Part shown: piece by piece, positions 16,325 through 24,638 of the stretch
Numbering within the stretch: the first letter of the stretch is position 1
How the letters are laid out: every line of letters starts with the position of its first letter
Source of the DNA: Phytomonospora endophytica
GTDB lineage: Bacteria > Actinomycetota > Actinomycetes > Mycobacteriales > Micromonosporaceae
DNA length: 64,000 nucleotides
Direction of reading: 5' to 3'
Assembly: GCF_014202425.1 (NCBI RefSeq)
Contig: NZ_JACHGT010000004.1
Coordinates: forward strand, 506,750-570,749
Program-made: the position numbers and the translations under genes
The notes under the pieces: generated by a model
The model's input: the letters and a program-made list of their open reading frames with translations, nothing else
Told to the model about the DNA's origin: nothing
Databases searched by the model: none

Positions 16325-17083
16325 TCACTTACCCGTGCAGAACTCCCGGATCTCCGCGGCCCGCTCGGCCTCGGTCGTCTTCGGGCACACCCGCTCGCAG
16401 TACACGCCCTCGTCGCTCTTGTACGACAGGCAGCAGGCCGCCGCGACCGGCGCGAGGGCCTCGCGCCCGGCGGGCAGCACGACGCTCGTCCAGCGGCGGC
16501 GCTGCTCCAGCGGACCGCAGCCGGCGAAGAGGGCTTCGAGTCCCGTCCGGGCCTCGTGGACGCCCGGGTCGGCGGGGTCGGCGGGGTAGAGGGCCTGTAC
16601 GACGCGGTCGGAGATGACCGCCCAGATCGTGCGGCGGCCGAGCCGCGAGTGCGGCAGCGCGAAGGCGACGACGGGCGCGAAGAGCTCGGTCAGGTGCCGC
16701 AGCAGGACCGCGTCGAGGTCGCCTTCGGTGGCCGGTGTGGGGTCGCCGATCGCGACGGCGTTGAACCAGCCGCCGGGGTCGCAGCGGACCATCGTCTCGG
16801 CGGGGTCGAGCAGCGGCACGACGCCGGCGGTCCTGCGGGCGACCACGAGCGGGTTGATGACGGCCGCGGCCAGCCAGCCGACGACGTGCGTCACCTGGAC
16901 CTCGGCGGGTGCGCCCGCGCGTTCGGCCAGGCGCGCGAACTGCCCGCGCATGGCGTCGCCGGTGAGGAGGTCGTCGAAGCCGACCCATTCGCCTTCGCCG
17001 TCCGGCACCGCCATCACGGCGGGGAAGGGCAGCTGCGCGGCGATGCGCTCGGCGAGCGTCGGCGGTGCGGCGAGAACGGTCAT
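16325..17083 (-). CDS. FhuF-like ferric siderophore reductase family protein (2Fe-2S)
   Basis: A 252-residue protein whose C-terminus carries the FhuF cluster motif CC-x10-C-x2-C (CCLSYKSDEGVYCERVC), which binds a 2Fe-2S cluster in ferric-siderophore reductases. The upstream part has the family block PVVAFALPHSRLGRRTIWAVISD and a Pro/Ala-rich N-terminus. It probably releases iron from imported siderophores in the cytoplasm. The ATG at 17083 is used because GAGGAG lies just upstream. An iron box at 17107-17125 strongly supports induction under iron starvation. It stands alone; no siderophore genes are nearby. Confidence 0.85.
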   Translation of the reverse strand: MTVLAAPPTLAERIAAQLPFPAVMAVPDGEGEWVGFDDLLTGDAMRGQFARLAERAGAPAEVQVTHVVGWLAAAVINPLVVARRTAGVVPLLDPAETMVRCDPGGWFNAVAIGDPTPATEGDLDAVLLRHLTELFAPVVAFALPHSRLGRRTIWAVISDRVVQALYPADPADPGVHEARTGLEALFAGCGPLEQRRRWTSVVLPAGREALAPVAAACCLSYKSDEGVYCERVCPKTTEAERAAEIREFCTGK

Positions 17084-17106
17084 CGGACTCCTCACGGAAC
17101 AGAAGC

Positions 17107-17125
17107 TAAGGTGAGGCTAAGCTAA
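17107..17125 (-). promoter_or_regulatory. Iron box (DmdR1/IdeR/DtxR-type operator)
   Basis: On the minus strand TTAGCTTAGCCTCACCTTA differs from the actinobacterial consensus TTAGGTTAGGCTCACCTAA at three positions. It starts 24 bases upstream of the ATG of the FhuF-like gene. An iron-loaded DtxR-family repressor bound here would shut the gene off when iron is sufficient. Confidence 0.8.
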
Positions 17126-17154
17126 TGCTCTCGGGAAGTCCAGGGCGGGGTGGA

Positions 17155-17940
17155 TCACATCGCGGCGAAGTTCCGGATCAGCGCCAGGGCCAGCGAACCC
17201 GCCGGCGGCAGGGCCTCGGCCCCGAGCGCGCCGATCTCGGCCCGCCCGAACCACCGCGCCTCGGCGATCTCGGCGGGATCGATCCGCAGCTCGGCCGACG
17301 CGGCCTCGGCCCGAAACCCGACCAGCAGCACATCGGGGTCACCGAACGCGCTCGGCGCGCTCCCGGCGTAGGTCAGCGACGTCAACGCCAGCCCGGTCTC
17401 CTCGGCCACCTCCCGGCGGGCGGCGTCCTCCATCGACTCGCCCGACTCCAGGTAACCCGACACCAGCGCCCACATGTCGTGCGCCATGTAGCCGTGCTTG
17501 ACCAGCAGCGCCCTGTCGCCCGACGTCACCAGCACCAGCGCGACCGGCCCGAGCCGCACCATGTACAGCTGCTCGCAGCTGGGGCATCGGCGCGACAGGA
17601 AACCCGCGCAGTCGAGAAGCGGCGCCGCACACGAACCGCAGTAACGATGCGCGGCCCGCCAGGCGACGATCTGCACCGCCCGCACGACCGCACCCGCCTC
17701 GTGCGCGGGATCGGCCGCCAGCGCCGACCACGGCGTGTACGAACCGACCGCCGCGGCCTCACCGGCCCACACGAGCCGCTCGCCGACGGTCCCCACGCAG
17801 ACCATCGTGGCGTCCCCGGCGTCGGCGACGGTCAGCCAGCCACCGCCGGGCAGATGACCGACGTCCTTTCCGCGCACGGGGATCCAGAGGTCGTCGGGGA
17901 GGGCTTGGCGGCTGGCGGCGGTGACGGGGGCGAAAGGCAT
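17155..17940 (-). CDS. NudC-like Nudix hydrolase (NADH pyrophosphatase family) with altered specificity motif
   Basis: A 261-residue protein with the NudC order of domains: N-terminal region, zinc ribbon (CGSC and CPSC around residues 121-140) and a Nudix fold with the full box GYLESGESMEDAARREVAEE. These bind zinc and the catalytic metal for hydrolysis of a nucleotide diphosphate such as NAD(H) or capped RNA. The motif SQPWPFPxS that normally follows and fixes NADH specificity is replaced here by SAPSAFGDPD, so substrate use may differ. Length is slightly short for NudC. It ends 30 bases downstream of the iron box on the same strand as the FhuF-like gene but is probably a separate unit. Confidence 0.8.
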   Translation of the reverse strand: MPFAPVTAASRQALPDDLWIPVRGKDVGHLPGGGWLTVADAGDATMVCVGTVGERLVWAGEAAAVGSYTPWSALAADPAHEAGAVVRAVQIVAWRAAHRYCGSCAAPLLDCAGFLSRRCPSCEQLYMVRLGPVALVLVTSGDRALLVKHGYMAHDMWALVSGYLESGESMEDAARREVAEETGLALTSLTYAGSAPSAFGDPDVLLVGFRAEAASAELRIDPAEIAEARWFGRAEIGALGAEALPPAGSLALALIRNFAAM

Positions 17941-18038
17941 GCCGCGATTGTCTCCCGTCGCGCGGCCAAGACAAACCGCCGAACGGCGCCAGGAGCGCGG
18001 CCGTGAGGTGAGGAGTCGGCCGCGCCCCCGTCACCCCG

Positions 18039-20180
18039 CTATGACGGACGAGCCGCCGGTTTCCCGACGAGCGCCATCGCCGCCGGGAGCAGAACCCCGC
18101 GCACGAGGGTCGCGTCGATCAGGATCGCCACGGCCATCCCGACCCCGAGCATCTTGTACTCGATAGCCGACAGCGCCACGAACACCGTGAACACCGCCAC
18201 CATGATCGCCGCCGCGCTGCTCACCACCCCGGCACTGCTCGCCACCCCGCCGACCACGGCGTCGCGCACCGGCGTGCCCGCCGTCAGCCGCTCACGGATC
18301 CGGCTGAGGATGAAGATGTGGTAGTCCATGCTCAACCCGAACAGCAGCACGAACAACAGCAAGGGCAACCAGTCCAGGATCCCGCCGTAAGGCTCGAACC
18401 CGAGCGGTGCGGCCAGATTCCCGTCCTGGAAGACCCAGGTGAGCATCCCGTAGGCCGCGCCGATCGACAGCAGGTTCAGCACGATCGACACCACCGAGAC
18501 CGCCACCGAGCGGAACGCGATCAGCAGCAGCACGAACGCCAGCACCAGCACGAACCCGAACACGAGCCAGATGCGCTCGCCGACCCGCTCGGCGAAGTCG
18601 CGGGCGAGCGCGGTTCGGCCGGCGACGGCGAACTCGACCCCGTCGACCCGTCCGAGGGTGGCGGGCAGGTCTTCGGCGCGAAGCCGGTCGAGGGCGGTGT
18701 TGGACGCCTCGTCGCTGCCGGAGCCGGGCAGTGGGACTCGGACGATGAGCACGTCGCCGACGGAGGCGGTGGTCACGGGCACGCCGAGGCGTTCGCGAAG
18801 GTCTTCGACGGCTTCGATGGTGAGGGCGCTTTGCGCTCGCGGTCCCCAGACGACGATCCGCGCGGGCGTCGGGGCACCGGGGAAGGCCTCCCGCATGCGT
18901 TCGGCGGCGTCGATGGTCGGCACGCTCGACGGGAGGCTCTCCGTGGGCGCCGGGCTTTGCAGGCGCATGCTCAGGGCGGGCAGCGCCATGACGATGAGCA
19001 CGAGCGCGGCCGCCGTGCCCCACCACAGCGGCCGGCGCACGACCGTCCGCGCGATCGCCGCCCAGGCGCGCGACTCGCCCGCGCCGGTGCGGAGGCGGCC
19101 GATCCAGGGCAGGCGGCCGAGGTTCACCCTGTCGCCGAGCAGCGACAGTGTCGCCGGGAGCACCGTCACCGAGCCGAGCAGCGCGAGGCCGACGACCAGG
19201 ACGGTGCCGAGGGTGAGGCCGCGGAAGTTGTCGAGGCCGGTGAACAGCAGGCCGGCCAGGCAGAGCATCACCGTCAGGCCCGAGACGACGATGACGCGGC
19301 CGGAGGTTCGCGTCGCGGTCTTGAGGGCGGCGTCGAGTCCGTGTCCGGCGGCCCGCTCCTCGCGGACCCGGCGCAGGTAGAACAGGGCGTAGTCGACGCC
19401 GACGGCCATGCCGATGAGCATGATCATCACCGAGCTGGCGCTGTTGACGGGGATCCAGTTGTCGAGGACGGCGAGCAGCCCGAAGCCGGTCGCGACGACG
19501 CTCGCGGCCAGCAGCAGCGGGATCGCGGCGGCGACGAGCGCGCCGAAGACGAGGAACAGGATGACCAGGGTCAGTGGCAGCGAGAAGTGCTGGGAACTGC
19601 GCATGTCCTCCTTGAGCTTCTCGTCGACGATCGTGGAGAGGCTCATGTCCCCGGCCTGCGCGAGCCGGGTGCCGGGGTGGCGTGCGGCGACGTCGCCGAC
19701 CAGCGCGGTCGCGGCCTCGAAGTTGTCGCGGACGGCCTCGGGGGCACCGGCGACACGGAAGGTGACCAGGGCCGAGGCGCCGGTGAGGAGGTCGGGGTGG
19801 GCGCCTTCGAGGGGTGCGCGCACGTCGGCGGCCAGGTCGGGGCGGGCGCGGAGGGTGTCGGCGAGCTCGGTGACGGCCGCGAGGTCGGGTTGCGAGCCGT
19901 TCAGCGGCTGCACGAGGACGCTCTCCAGTGGCGGGTCGTCGACGTTCTCGTCGCGCAGGACGTCCTGCGCGACGCCCGACTCGCCGGGATCGGTCGCCCT
20001 GGCGTTCTCTCCGGGCACGAGCGCACCGGCCAGCAGCGCCACGACGACCAGCGCGAACCATCCGGTGACGGCGACGACGCGGTGGCGCACCGACCAGCCG
20101 GCGATCCGGTCGACGAAGGCCTCCTTGGCGGGAGGGCGTGGCGGCGCCAGGACGGCGCCCGATTTGCTTTCGGGCAGCAT
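18039..20180 (-). CDS. MMPL family RND-type transporter
   Basis: A 713-residue membrane transporter of the MmpL/YdfJ type with 12 predicted helices: one near the N-terminus, an outer domain (about 60-170), five helices, a second outer domain (about 375-500) and five to six helices. Family motifs include GMAVGVDYALFYLRR and, in the second half, FGLSMDYHIFILSRIRE, whose Asp-Tyr pairs form the proton relay. Such proteins export lipids, pigments or drugs. The ATG at 20180 has GGAAGGA upstream; an earlier in-frame Met at 20273 lacks support. It is the third gene of an ArsR-small membrane protein-MMPL operon, so the regulator probably controls it. Confidence 0.9.
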   Translation of the reverse strand: MLPESKSGAVLAPPRPPAKEAFVDRIAGWSVRHRVVAVTGWFALVVVALLAGALVPGENARATDPGESGVAQDVLRDENVDDPPLESVLVQPLNGSQPDLAAVTELADTLRARPDLAADVRAPLEGAHPDLLTGASALVTFRVAGAPEAVRDNFEAATALVGDVAARHPGTRLAQAGDMSLSTIVDEKLKEDMRSSQHFSLPLTLVILFLVFGALVAAAIPLLLAASVVATGFGLLAVLDNWIPVNSASSVMIMLIGMAVGVDYALFYLRRVREERAAGHGLDAALKTATRTSGRVIVVSGLTVMLCLAGLLFTGLDNFRGLTLGTVLVVGLALLGSVTVLPATLSLLGDRVNLGRLPWIGRLRTGAGESRAWAAIARTVVRRPLWWGTAAALVLIVMALPALSMRLQSPAPTESLPSSVPTIDAAERMREAFPGAPTPARIVVWGPRAQSALTIEAVEDLRERLGVPVTTASVGDVLIVRVPLPGSGSDEASNTALDRLRAEDLPATLGRVDGVEFAVAGRTALARDFAERVGERIWLVFGFVLVLAFVLLLIAFRSVAVSVVSIVLNLLSIGAAYGMLTWVFQDGNLAAPLGFEPYGGILDWLPLLLFVLLFGLSMDYHIFILSRIRERLTAGTPVRDAVVGGVASSAGVVSSAAAIMVAVFTVFVALSAIEYKMLGVGMAVAILIDATLVRGVLLPAAMALVGKPAARPS

Positions 20181-20299
20181 GAGGTGCTGTCCTTCCAGGT
20201 GGAGGGGTGACGCGTTGAAGACCCGCCCGAGGGCGGGGTGGATCCCTTTCGCCGCCGGACCGCCGAGCTGCAACTCGGCGGACCGGCCTGGTCAGGAGC

Positions 20300-20509
20300 T
20301 CAGTCGACCTGCCTGAGGATGTCCTCGACGCGCTCCAGGCGCGTCCGCAGCTCGGTGAGTTCCTTGTCGTCGCGCTCGCGCTGGGCGGCCAGGGCGAGCC
20401 TGGCCCGGCGGTTGGCGTTGATCTGCCAGACGGTCACCAGGACCGTCGAGATCAGCAGCGTGAACACGCCGATCGCGCCGATGACCTCCATCCAGTCGTT
20501 GCCGGTCAT
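20300..20509 (-). CDS. Small membrane protein with coiled coil
   Basis: A 69-residue protein: one transmembrane helix (about 9-29, EVIGAIGVFTLLISTVLVTVW) followed by a charged heptad-like helix (AQRERDDKELTELRTRLERVEDILRQ). Its ATG overlaps the stop of the ArsR-type gene (ATGA), so expression is coupled. It could be a partner or tether for the MMPL transporter encoded next; this is inference from position only. No family recognised. Confidence 0.7.
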   Translation of the reverse strand: MTGNDWMEVIGAIGVFTLLISTVLVTVWQINANRRARLALAAQRERDDKELTELRTRLERVEDILRQVD

Positions 20510-20832
20510 TCCGGGCTTCCTTCCTGCGCGAGGTCCTCGGCCGCCCGCGCGACCGTCTCGGGGGTGAGGTGGATGTCGAAGGGGGCGAGTTCGTAGAACT
20601 TCATCGCCTTGCCGTCACCGGACAGTTCCAGCGTCGAGGTGACCAGGCCGCAGGCCTCCAGTTTCTTGAGGTGGAGCTGGAGGAGGGCACGGCTGATGCC
20701 GAGCCTCCGGGCGAGGTCGGAGACGTAGTGGCGTTCGCGCGCCAGCGCGGCCACGACCCGCATCCGGTGCGGATTGGCGAGCGTGGCGAGCAGGCGCGCG
20801 AGCTCGTCGCCGGTCGGCGACAGATCGCTCAT
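20506..20832 (-). CDS. ArsR-like winged-helix regulator of the MMPL operon
   Basis: A 108-residue regulator. DELARLLATLANPHRMRVVAALARERHYVSDLARRLGISRALLQLHLKKLEACGLV is an ArsR-type winged helix with recognition helix SRALLQLHLKKLE; the wing and a C-terminal segment follow (ELSGDGKAMKFYEL). No obvious metal-binding Cys pair, so a non-metal signal is likely. The start at 20832 gives the usual N-terminus, but no clear ribosome binding site is seen; an inverted repeat at 20840-20875 lies immediately upstream. First gene of the operon, likely autoregulated. Confidence 0.82.
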   Translation of the reverse strand: MSDLSPTGDELARLLATLANPHRMRVVAALARERHYVSDLARRLGISRALLQLHLKKLEACGLVTSTLELSGDGKAMKFYELAPFDIHLTPETVARAAEDLAQEGSPE

Positions 20833-20839
20833 AGCAAAA

Positions 20840-20875
20840 CCCGGCACATGCCAAGAGAATCTAGCAGGTGCCGGG
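20840..20875 (-). promoter_or_regulatory. Inverted repeat at the ArsR-MMPL operon start
   Basis: CCCGGCAC (20840-20847) and GTGCCGGG (20868-20875) are perfect eight-base arms separated by 20 AT-richer bases, directly upstream of the regulator start codon. It may be an operator or an mRNA hairpin that governs initiation; the regulator in the operon is the likely ligand. Confidence 0.4.
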
Positions 20876-20905
20876 CCGGGGGACATCGGGGATGACCCCG
20901 AGCTT

Positions 20906-21445
20906 TCAGAGCCCGGGGTGCCCGGGGGACAGGAACACGACGATGTCGTTGACGACGCCCGGGAGCGGTTCGGGACGGTGCCAGCCGACCCGCTCGTAGA
21001 AGGCGATGGTGTCGACGGCCTTGCGCGCGGTCAGCAGCCAGGCGCCGCTCGGCTGGTCGGCGATCAGGGTCTCCAGGAGCCGGCGGCCCAGCCCGGTCCC
21101 GCGGGCGCGTTCGCGCACGGCCAGCTCGTCGACCTCGAAGGCGCCGACGATGAGCTTCGACACACGCTCCTCGCCGAGGAGTTCGGTGACCTGGCCGTAG
21201 GAGCGGTCGGTGCGGAACGGCGCGAGGGTGGTCCAGCCGGTCGCGAAACCGTCGATGCCGTCGGCCGAGCGGGCCACGAAACCGCGGAAACCGGGGCGGG
21301 GAACGTCGGTCTCCATGCGTTCACGGAAGGCCGCGCGGGTCTTTTCGGGATCGCGGTCGTCCCAGGGCGGGGCCGTGAACACCTCGACGTAGGTGTCGGT
21401 GAGTTCGTCGGCGATGTCGAGGATGTCGGCGCCGTAGGTCTCCAT
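20906..21445 (-). CDS. GNAT family N-acetyltransferase
   Basis: A 179-residue single-domain acetyltransferase. The acetyl-CoA pyrophosphate loop RERARGTGLGRRLLETL (R/Q-x-x-G-x-G/A) follows the beta strand FEVDELAV; the C-terminal AFYERVGWHR is typical of the fold. The start METYGADILDIADELTDTYVEVF suggests a family member acting on a small amine or a protein N-terminus. Substrate unknown. It is divergent from a second GNAT gene at 21522 with 76 bases between the starts. Confidence 0.85.
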   Translation of the reverse strand: METYGADILDIADELTDTYVEVFTAPPWDDRDPEKTRAAFRERMETDVPRPGFRGFVARSADGIDGFATGWTTLAPFRTDRSYGQVTELLGEERVSKLIVGAFEVDELAVRERARGTGLGRRLLETLIADQPSGAWLLTARKAVDTIAFYERVGWHRPEPLPGVVNDIVVFLSPGHPGL

Positions 21446-21521
21446 GGGGCACTCCTAATCGAGTGGATCAAGCGAGTGGGGAGCTCTATTCTCGCCATTG
21501 CCGACCCAGAAGGAGAACGAC

Positions 21522-22382
21522 GTGGAGCGAGACCCACTGCGGACGCTGTGGACCGACCCGGCGACCGTGCCGGTCCGCCGCCTCACCGGTGAAGACGACC
21601 GTGAGGCCTGCATGGACCTGGCCGCCGACCGCGAGTGGGGACGCGAGGAGCCGAAGTGGCACCTGCTCTTCGACGCCTGCGAGGTCTACGGCGTCGACGC
21701 CCCCGACGGCGGCCTCGCGGGCTGCTACACCCTGACCCGCTACGGCGCCGAGGCGTCGGCGATCGGGATGGTGCTCGTCGCGTCGCGGTTCGAAGGACGC
21801 GGACTCGGGCGCCGGATGATGACGCACGCGCTGTCGGTCGCCGACGGTGTCGTGTCGCTGCACGCGACCGAGATGGGGCGGCCGCTGTACGAGAAACTCG
21901 GCTTCCAGGCGATCGACGTCAACAGCTCGCACTACGGGCACTTCACCGGCCCGCGGCCCGACGGACCGGCGACCCGGCCGGTGCGCGACGTCGCCGAGAT
22001 CCTCGCCTACGACCGCGACGCCCACGGCCTGGACCGTACGGCGCTCCTGACGGCCCTGCACCGCCGCTCCGAGGCCTTCCGGGTGGTGGAGGAGGACGGG
22101 CGCGTGCGCGGTTACGCCGCCGCCTGGCGCAACACCCACCAGCTCGTCATCGGGCCCGTCGTCGCCGACGACCTGGCGACCGCGACGGTCCTGATCGCCG
22201 ACATCGCGCTGGCCGCCGACGCCGAACTCCGCGTCGACGTCCTGCACTCGCGTTCCGGGCTGCGGCGGTGGACGGCCTCGCACGGCATCGCGCCGCGCTT
22301 CGACGGAACGTACATGAGCCTCGACGGCGTGGACGTGCCCGGCGACGCCCGCGTCTGGGCGCCGGTGACGCAGGCGGTCTAG
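21522..22382 (+). CDS. GNAT family N-acetyltransferase, two-domain
   Basis: A 286-residue protein with two GNAT-like halves. The first has the acetyl-CoA loop RFEGRGLGRRMMTHAL and PLYEKLGFQA; the second half (about 160-286, from LDRTALLTALHRR) is a degenerate GNAT domain with RTL-like features and lacks a clear Q/RxxGxG loop. This matches a family of actinobacterial bifunctional-looking acetyltransferases with one active domain. The GTG at 21522 has AAGGAG seven bases before it. It overlaps the convergent VOC gene by four bases. Confidence 0.8.
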   Translation: MERDPLRTLWTDPATVPVRRLTGEDDREACMDLAADREWGREEPKWHLLFDACEVYGVDAPDGGLAGCYTLTRYGAEASAIGMVLVASRFEGRGLGRRMMTHALSVADGVVSLHATEMGRPLYEKLGFQAIDVNSSHYGHFTGPRPDGPATRPVRDVAEILAYDRDAHGLDRTALLTALHRRSEAFRVVEEDGRVRGYAAAWRNTHQLVIGPVVADDLATATVLIADIALAADAELRVDVLHSRSGLRRWTASHGIAPRFDGTYMSLDGVDVPGDARVWAPVTQAV

Positions 22383-23104
22383 GCGAGGACGCAGAACTCG
22401 TGGCCCTCGGGGTCGGCCAGGACGGTCCACGGGACCTCGCCTTGGCCGACGTCGACGGGCGTGGCGCCGAGCGCGCGTAGCCGGTCGACCTCGCCTTCGC
22501 TCCCCGGGTACGGCAGCAGGTCGAGATGGAGACGGCTCGGGGCCCGGTCATGGGGCACGCGCAGGAACTCCAGGTACGGGCCGACGGCCACGGGGGAGCG
22601 CAGCGACGCGAAGTCGTCGTTGACCTCGTGCACCGGCCAGTCGATCGCGGCACCCCAGAACCGGGCCATCGCGCGCGGATCCGCGCAGTCGACGACGATC
22701 GCGGCGATCGGCCCGGTGTCACGGTAGACGTCGCGGGGTTCGAGGACGCAGAACTCGTTGCCCTCCGGATCGGCCAGGACGGCCCAGGGGACATCGCCTT
22801 GGCCGACGTCGACGGGCGTGGCGCCGAGCGCCCGCAACCGCGCGACCAGCGCTGTCTGGCCGGTCGCGGAGGCGGACGCGAGGTCGAGGTGGACGCCGTT
22901 CTTCGCCGCCCCTTTGACGTCCGGCACGCCGACGACGTCGATCCCGATGCCGCCGTCGGGGTCCGGCCACACGAACGGCCCGGGCGGCGCGACGTAGACC
23001 GTCTCACCGGGATGGGCGCGCCAGCCGAGGGCGTCCGCCCAGAACCGGCCGAGGGCCGCGGCCTCGCGCGCCTTGACGTTGACCTGGACGGGGCGCAGGG
23101 GCAT
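22379..23104 (-). CDS. Tandem VOC (glyoxalase/bleomycin-resistance fold) protein
   Basis: A 241-residue protein made of two VOC domains of about 118 residues each. Each ends with nearly the same block: ALGATPVDVGQGDVPWAVLA..EGNEFCVLE and ALGATPVDVGQGEVPWTVLA..EGHEFCVLA. VOC proteins bind a metal through His/Glu residues and act as lyases, dioxygenases or drug-binding proteins; this pattern fits the uncharacterised glyoxalase-like actinobacterial group. The domain ends are also nearly identical at DNA level (22384-22474 and 22741-22831, 85/91), pointing to duplication kept similar by gene conversion. Function unknown. Confidence 0.83.
   Translation of the reverse strand: MPLRPVQVNVKAREAAALGRFWADALGWRAHPGETVYVAPPGPFVWPDPDGGIGIDVVGVPDVKGAAKNGVHLDLASASATGQTALVARLRALGATPVDVGQGDVPWAVLADPEGNEFCVLEPRDVYRDTGPIAAIVVDCADPRAMARFWGAAIDWPVHEVNDDFASLRSPVAVGPYLEFLRVPHDRAPSRLHLDLLPYPGSEGEVDRLRALGATPVDVGQGEVPWTVLADPEGHEFCVLA
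22384..22474 (-). repeat. Intragenic direct repeat, copy 1 (pairs with 22741-22831)
   Basis: These 91 bases match 22741-22831 at 85 positions, and the final 38 bases are identical. Both encode the C-terminal strand block of a VOC domain within one gene. The identity is higher than the domains show elsewhere. Confidence 0.8.
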
Positions 23105-23279
23105 GGGGGGATGTTATGCGGGTTCGCGGTCGTGAGGGTGGTTCCGGGGGCGCAGAAGACGCGTGCGGGGGCTTTTCGGGGCCATGAGGGCTGCTCGGCT
23201 GCCCGGAGGACCGGCCGATCACACGAGGCGGTGAGGCAGGCATGGGGGACGTTTGGATTCCCGGTGCCTGCGAGGTCTG

Positions 23280-24554
23280 ATGCCGAACCACCGTGAAATC
23301 GTCGCCCTCTTCCTCATCGCCGTTCTGATCGCGTTCGGGCTCGTCCGTGGTGGGCCACCGCGCGTTCTGGGCCGAGCCTTCGTCAAGGTCCTTCCCCTGG
23401 TTCTGCTGTTCCTGGGCTATTTCACACTTGAGGTACTCCTCGGCCTGCGGACGGGCTTGTGGCGCTGGGATTTCTGGGGAGCGACTCTGTTCTGGCTGCT
23501 GTTCAGTGGGTTCGGCATATTTCTGAGCTCGGTCAAAGCGGCAAAGGACGGCCGGTACTTCCTTCGCCTGACACTCGACCCGCTGGGATTTTCAGCGATG
23601 GCCGTGGCGCTGGTGAGCGTTTTCGTCTTCCCGCCGGCCGTCGAGCTCGTCGTTCAGGTCGTAGCGATCTGCTGCGTGTTGATGATGTTCGAACCGTCAG
23701 TGGGACTCGCGGCGAAAAGATCGGCCAAGAACATTCTGCTGTTGATCTTCGGGGCAATGCTGGCCTATTCAATCCTCCAGCTCATCGCCCAGTGGCCCAC
23801 CGTGAACTGGGAGACCACCTGGAAGCAGTTCGTCCTTCCCATCTGGCTCGGCGTCGCCTTGATCCCGTTCGTCTTCCCGCTCGCCATCTATCTGGAGCAC
23901 GGGGTGGCGTTCAGCCACGCCAAGGCATCCACGGGCAGGAAGAGCATCCCCTGGACCGTGCGACTCGCGTTCATCGTCCGGCTCCATCTGAGGCTTCGCC
24001 GGATCGCGGCATTCCGTCATCGTTGGGCCTACGAGCTCGGGCGCGCCACCGGCTGGAAGGAGGCGATGGCTGTGATCGACGATTTCTGCGCGGCGCCCGC
24101 GCGTGAACGCCACGAACGTGAAGAAGAGGCTCGACGCGCCGAGAGGTACGCGGGTACAGATGAGCTCGATGAGCGCGGTCGCAGGCTCGACCGTCGTGAG
24201 TTCGACCGCACCAAGCGGGTGCTGACCTTGCTGTTCAACCGTCAGTTGGGGCATTACCGGAATGGTCAGAGGTACCTGGCCGATCTGGTCGACCGGCACC
24301 CAGAGGATTACTCGGGTGAAGGTCTCCCGGTTGCGCCTGACCTCACACTCGTTGTTTCCGACGACGGCCAGTCGTGGTACGCCTGGCGCCGGACTGTCAC
24401 CGGGTGGTGTTTCGGCATTGGGGCGGCGGCCGCACCGAACGACAAGTGGAAGTACGAGGGTGCCGATCCGCCACGACGAGGTCCGAGCGAGCCGGAATGG
24501 ATCAACGACATGACAACGGTCCTCCCCGCACATTCGAACCGGCGCCGAACATAA
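23280..24554 (+). CDS. Hypothetical multi-helix membrane protein, atypical base composition
   Basis: A 424-residue protein I do not recognise. The first half has about seven hydrophobic segments (roughly residues 6-24, 33-52, 60-78, 100-120, 124-140, 155-172, 187-207), and the second half is soluble and highly charged (ERHEREEEARRAERYAG), ending in a small domain with LVVSDDGQSWYAWRRTVTGWCF. Codon use is noticeably less GC-biased than in the neighbours (many TT-, AT- and A-ending codons), which suggests recent acquisition. The ATG at 23280 follows GAGG; in-frame start 23253 is less likely. It stands alone between a VOC gene and aceE and is convergent with aceE. Confidence 0.65.
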   Translation: MPNHREIVALFLIAVLIAFGLVRGGPPRVLGRAFVKVLPLVLLFLGYFTLEVLLGLRTGLWRWDFWGATLFWLLFSGFGIFLSSVKAAKDGRYFLRLTLDPLGFSAMAVALVSVFVFPPAVELVVQVVAICCVLMMFEPSVGLAAKRSAKNILLLIFGAMLAYSILQLIAQWPTVNWETTWKQFVLPIWLGVALIPFVFPLAIYLEHGVAFSHAKASTGRKSIPWTVRLAFIVRLHLRLRRIAAFRHRWAYELGRATGWKEAMAVIDDFCAAPARERHEREEEARRAERYAGTDELDERGRRLDRREFDRTKRVLTLLFNRQLGHYRNGQRYLADLVDRHPEDYSGEGLPVAPDLTLVVSDDGQSWYAWRRTVTGWCFGIGAAAAPNDKWKYEGADPPRRGPSEPEWINDMTTVLPAHSNRRRT

Positions 24555-24638
24555 GCGAAGGACGGCCCTCCCGGACCGCCCTCCGCAACCACTACCGCTC
24601 ACCGCGCCCGCGCACGCGCGCGGCCTCGCGAGACCCGC

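Noticed and set aside
18301..20061. Arg-rich alternative frame within the MMPL gene
   Set aside because: Shadow of the real transporter frame, which has helices and MMPL motifs throughout.
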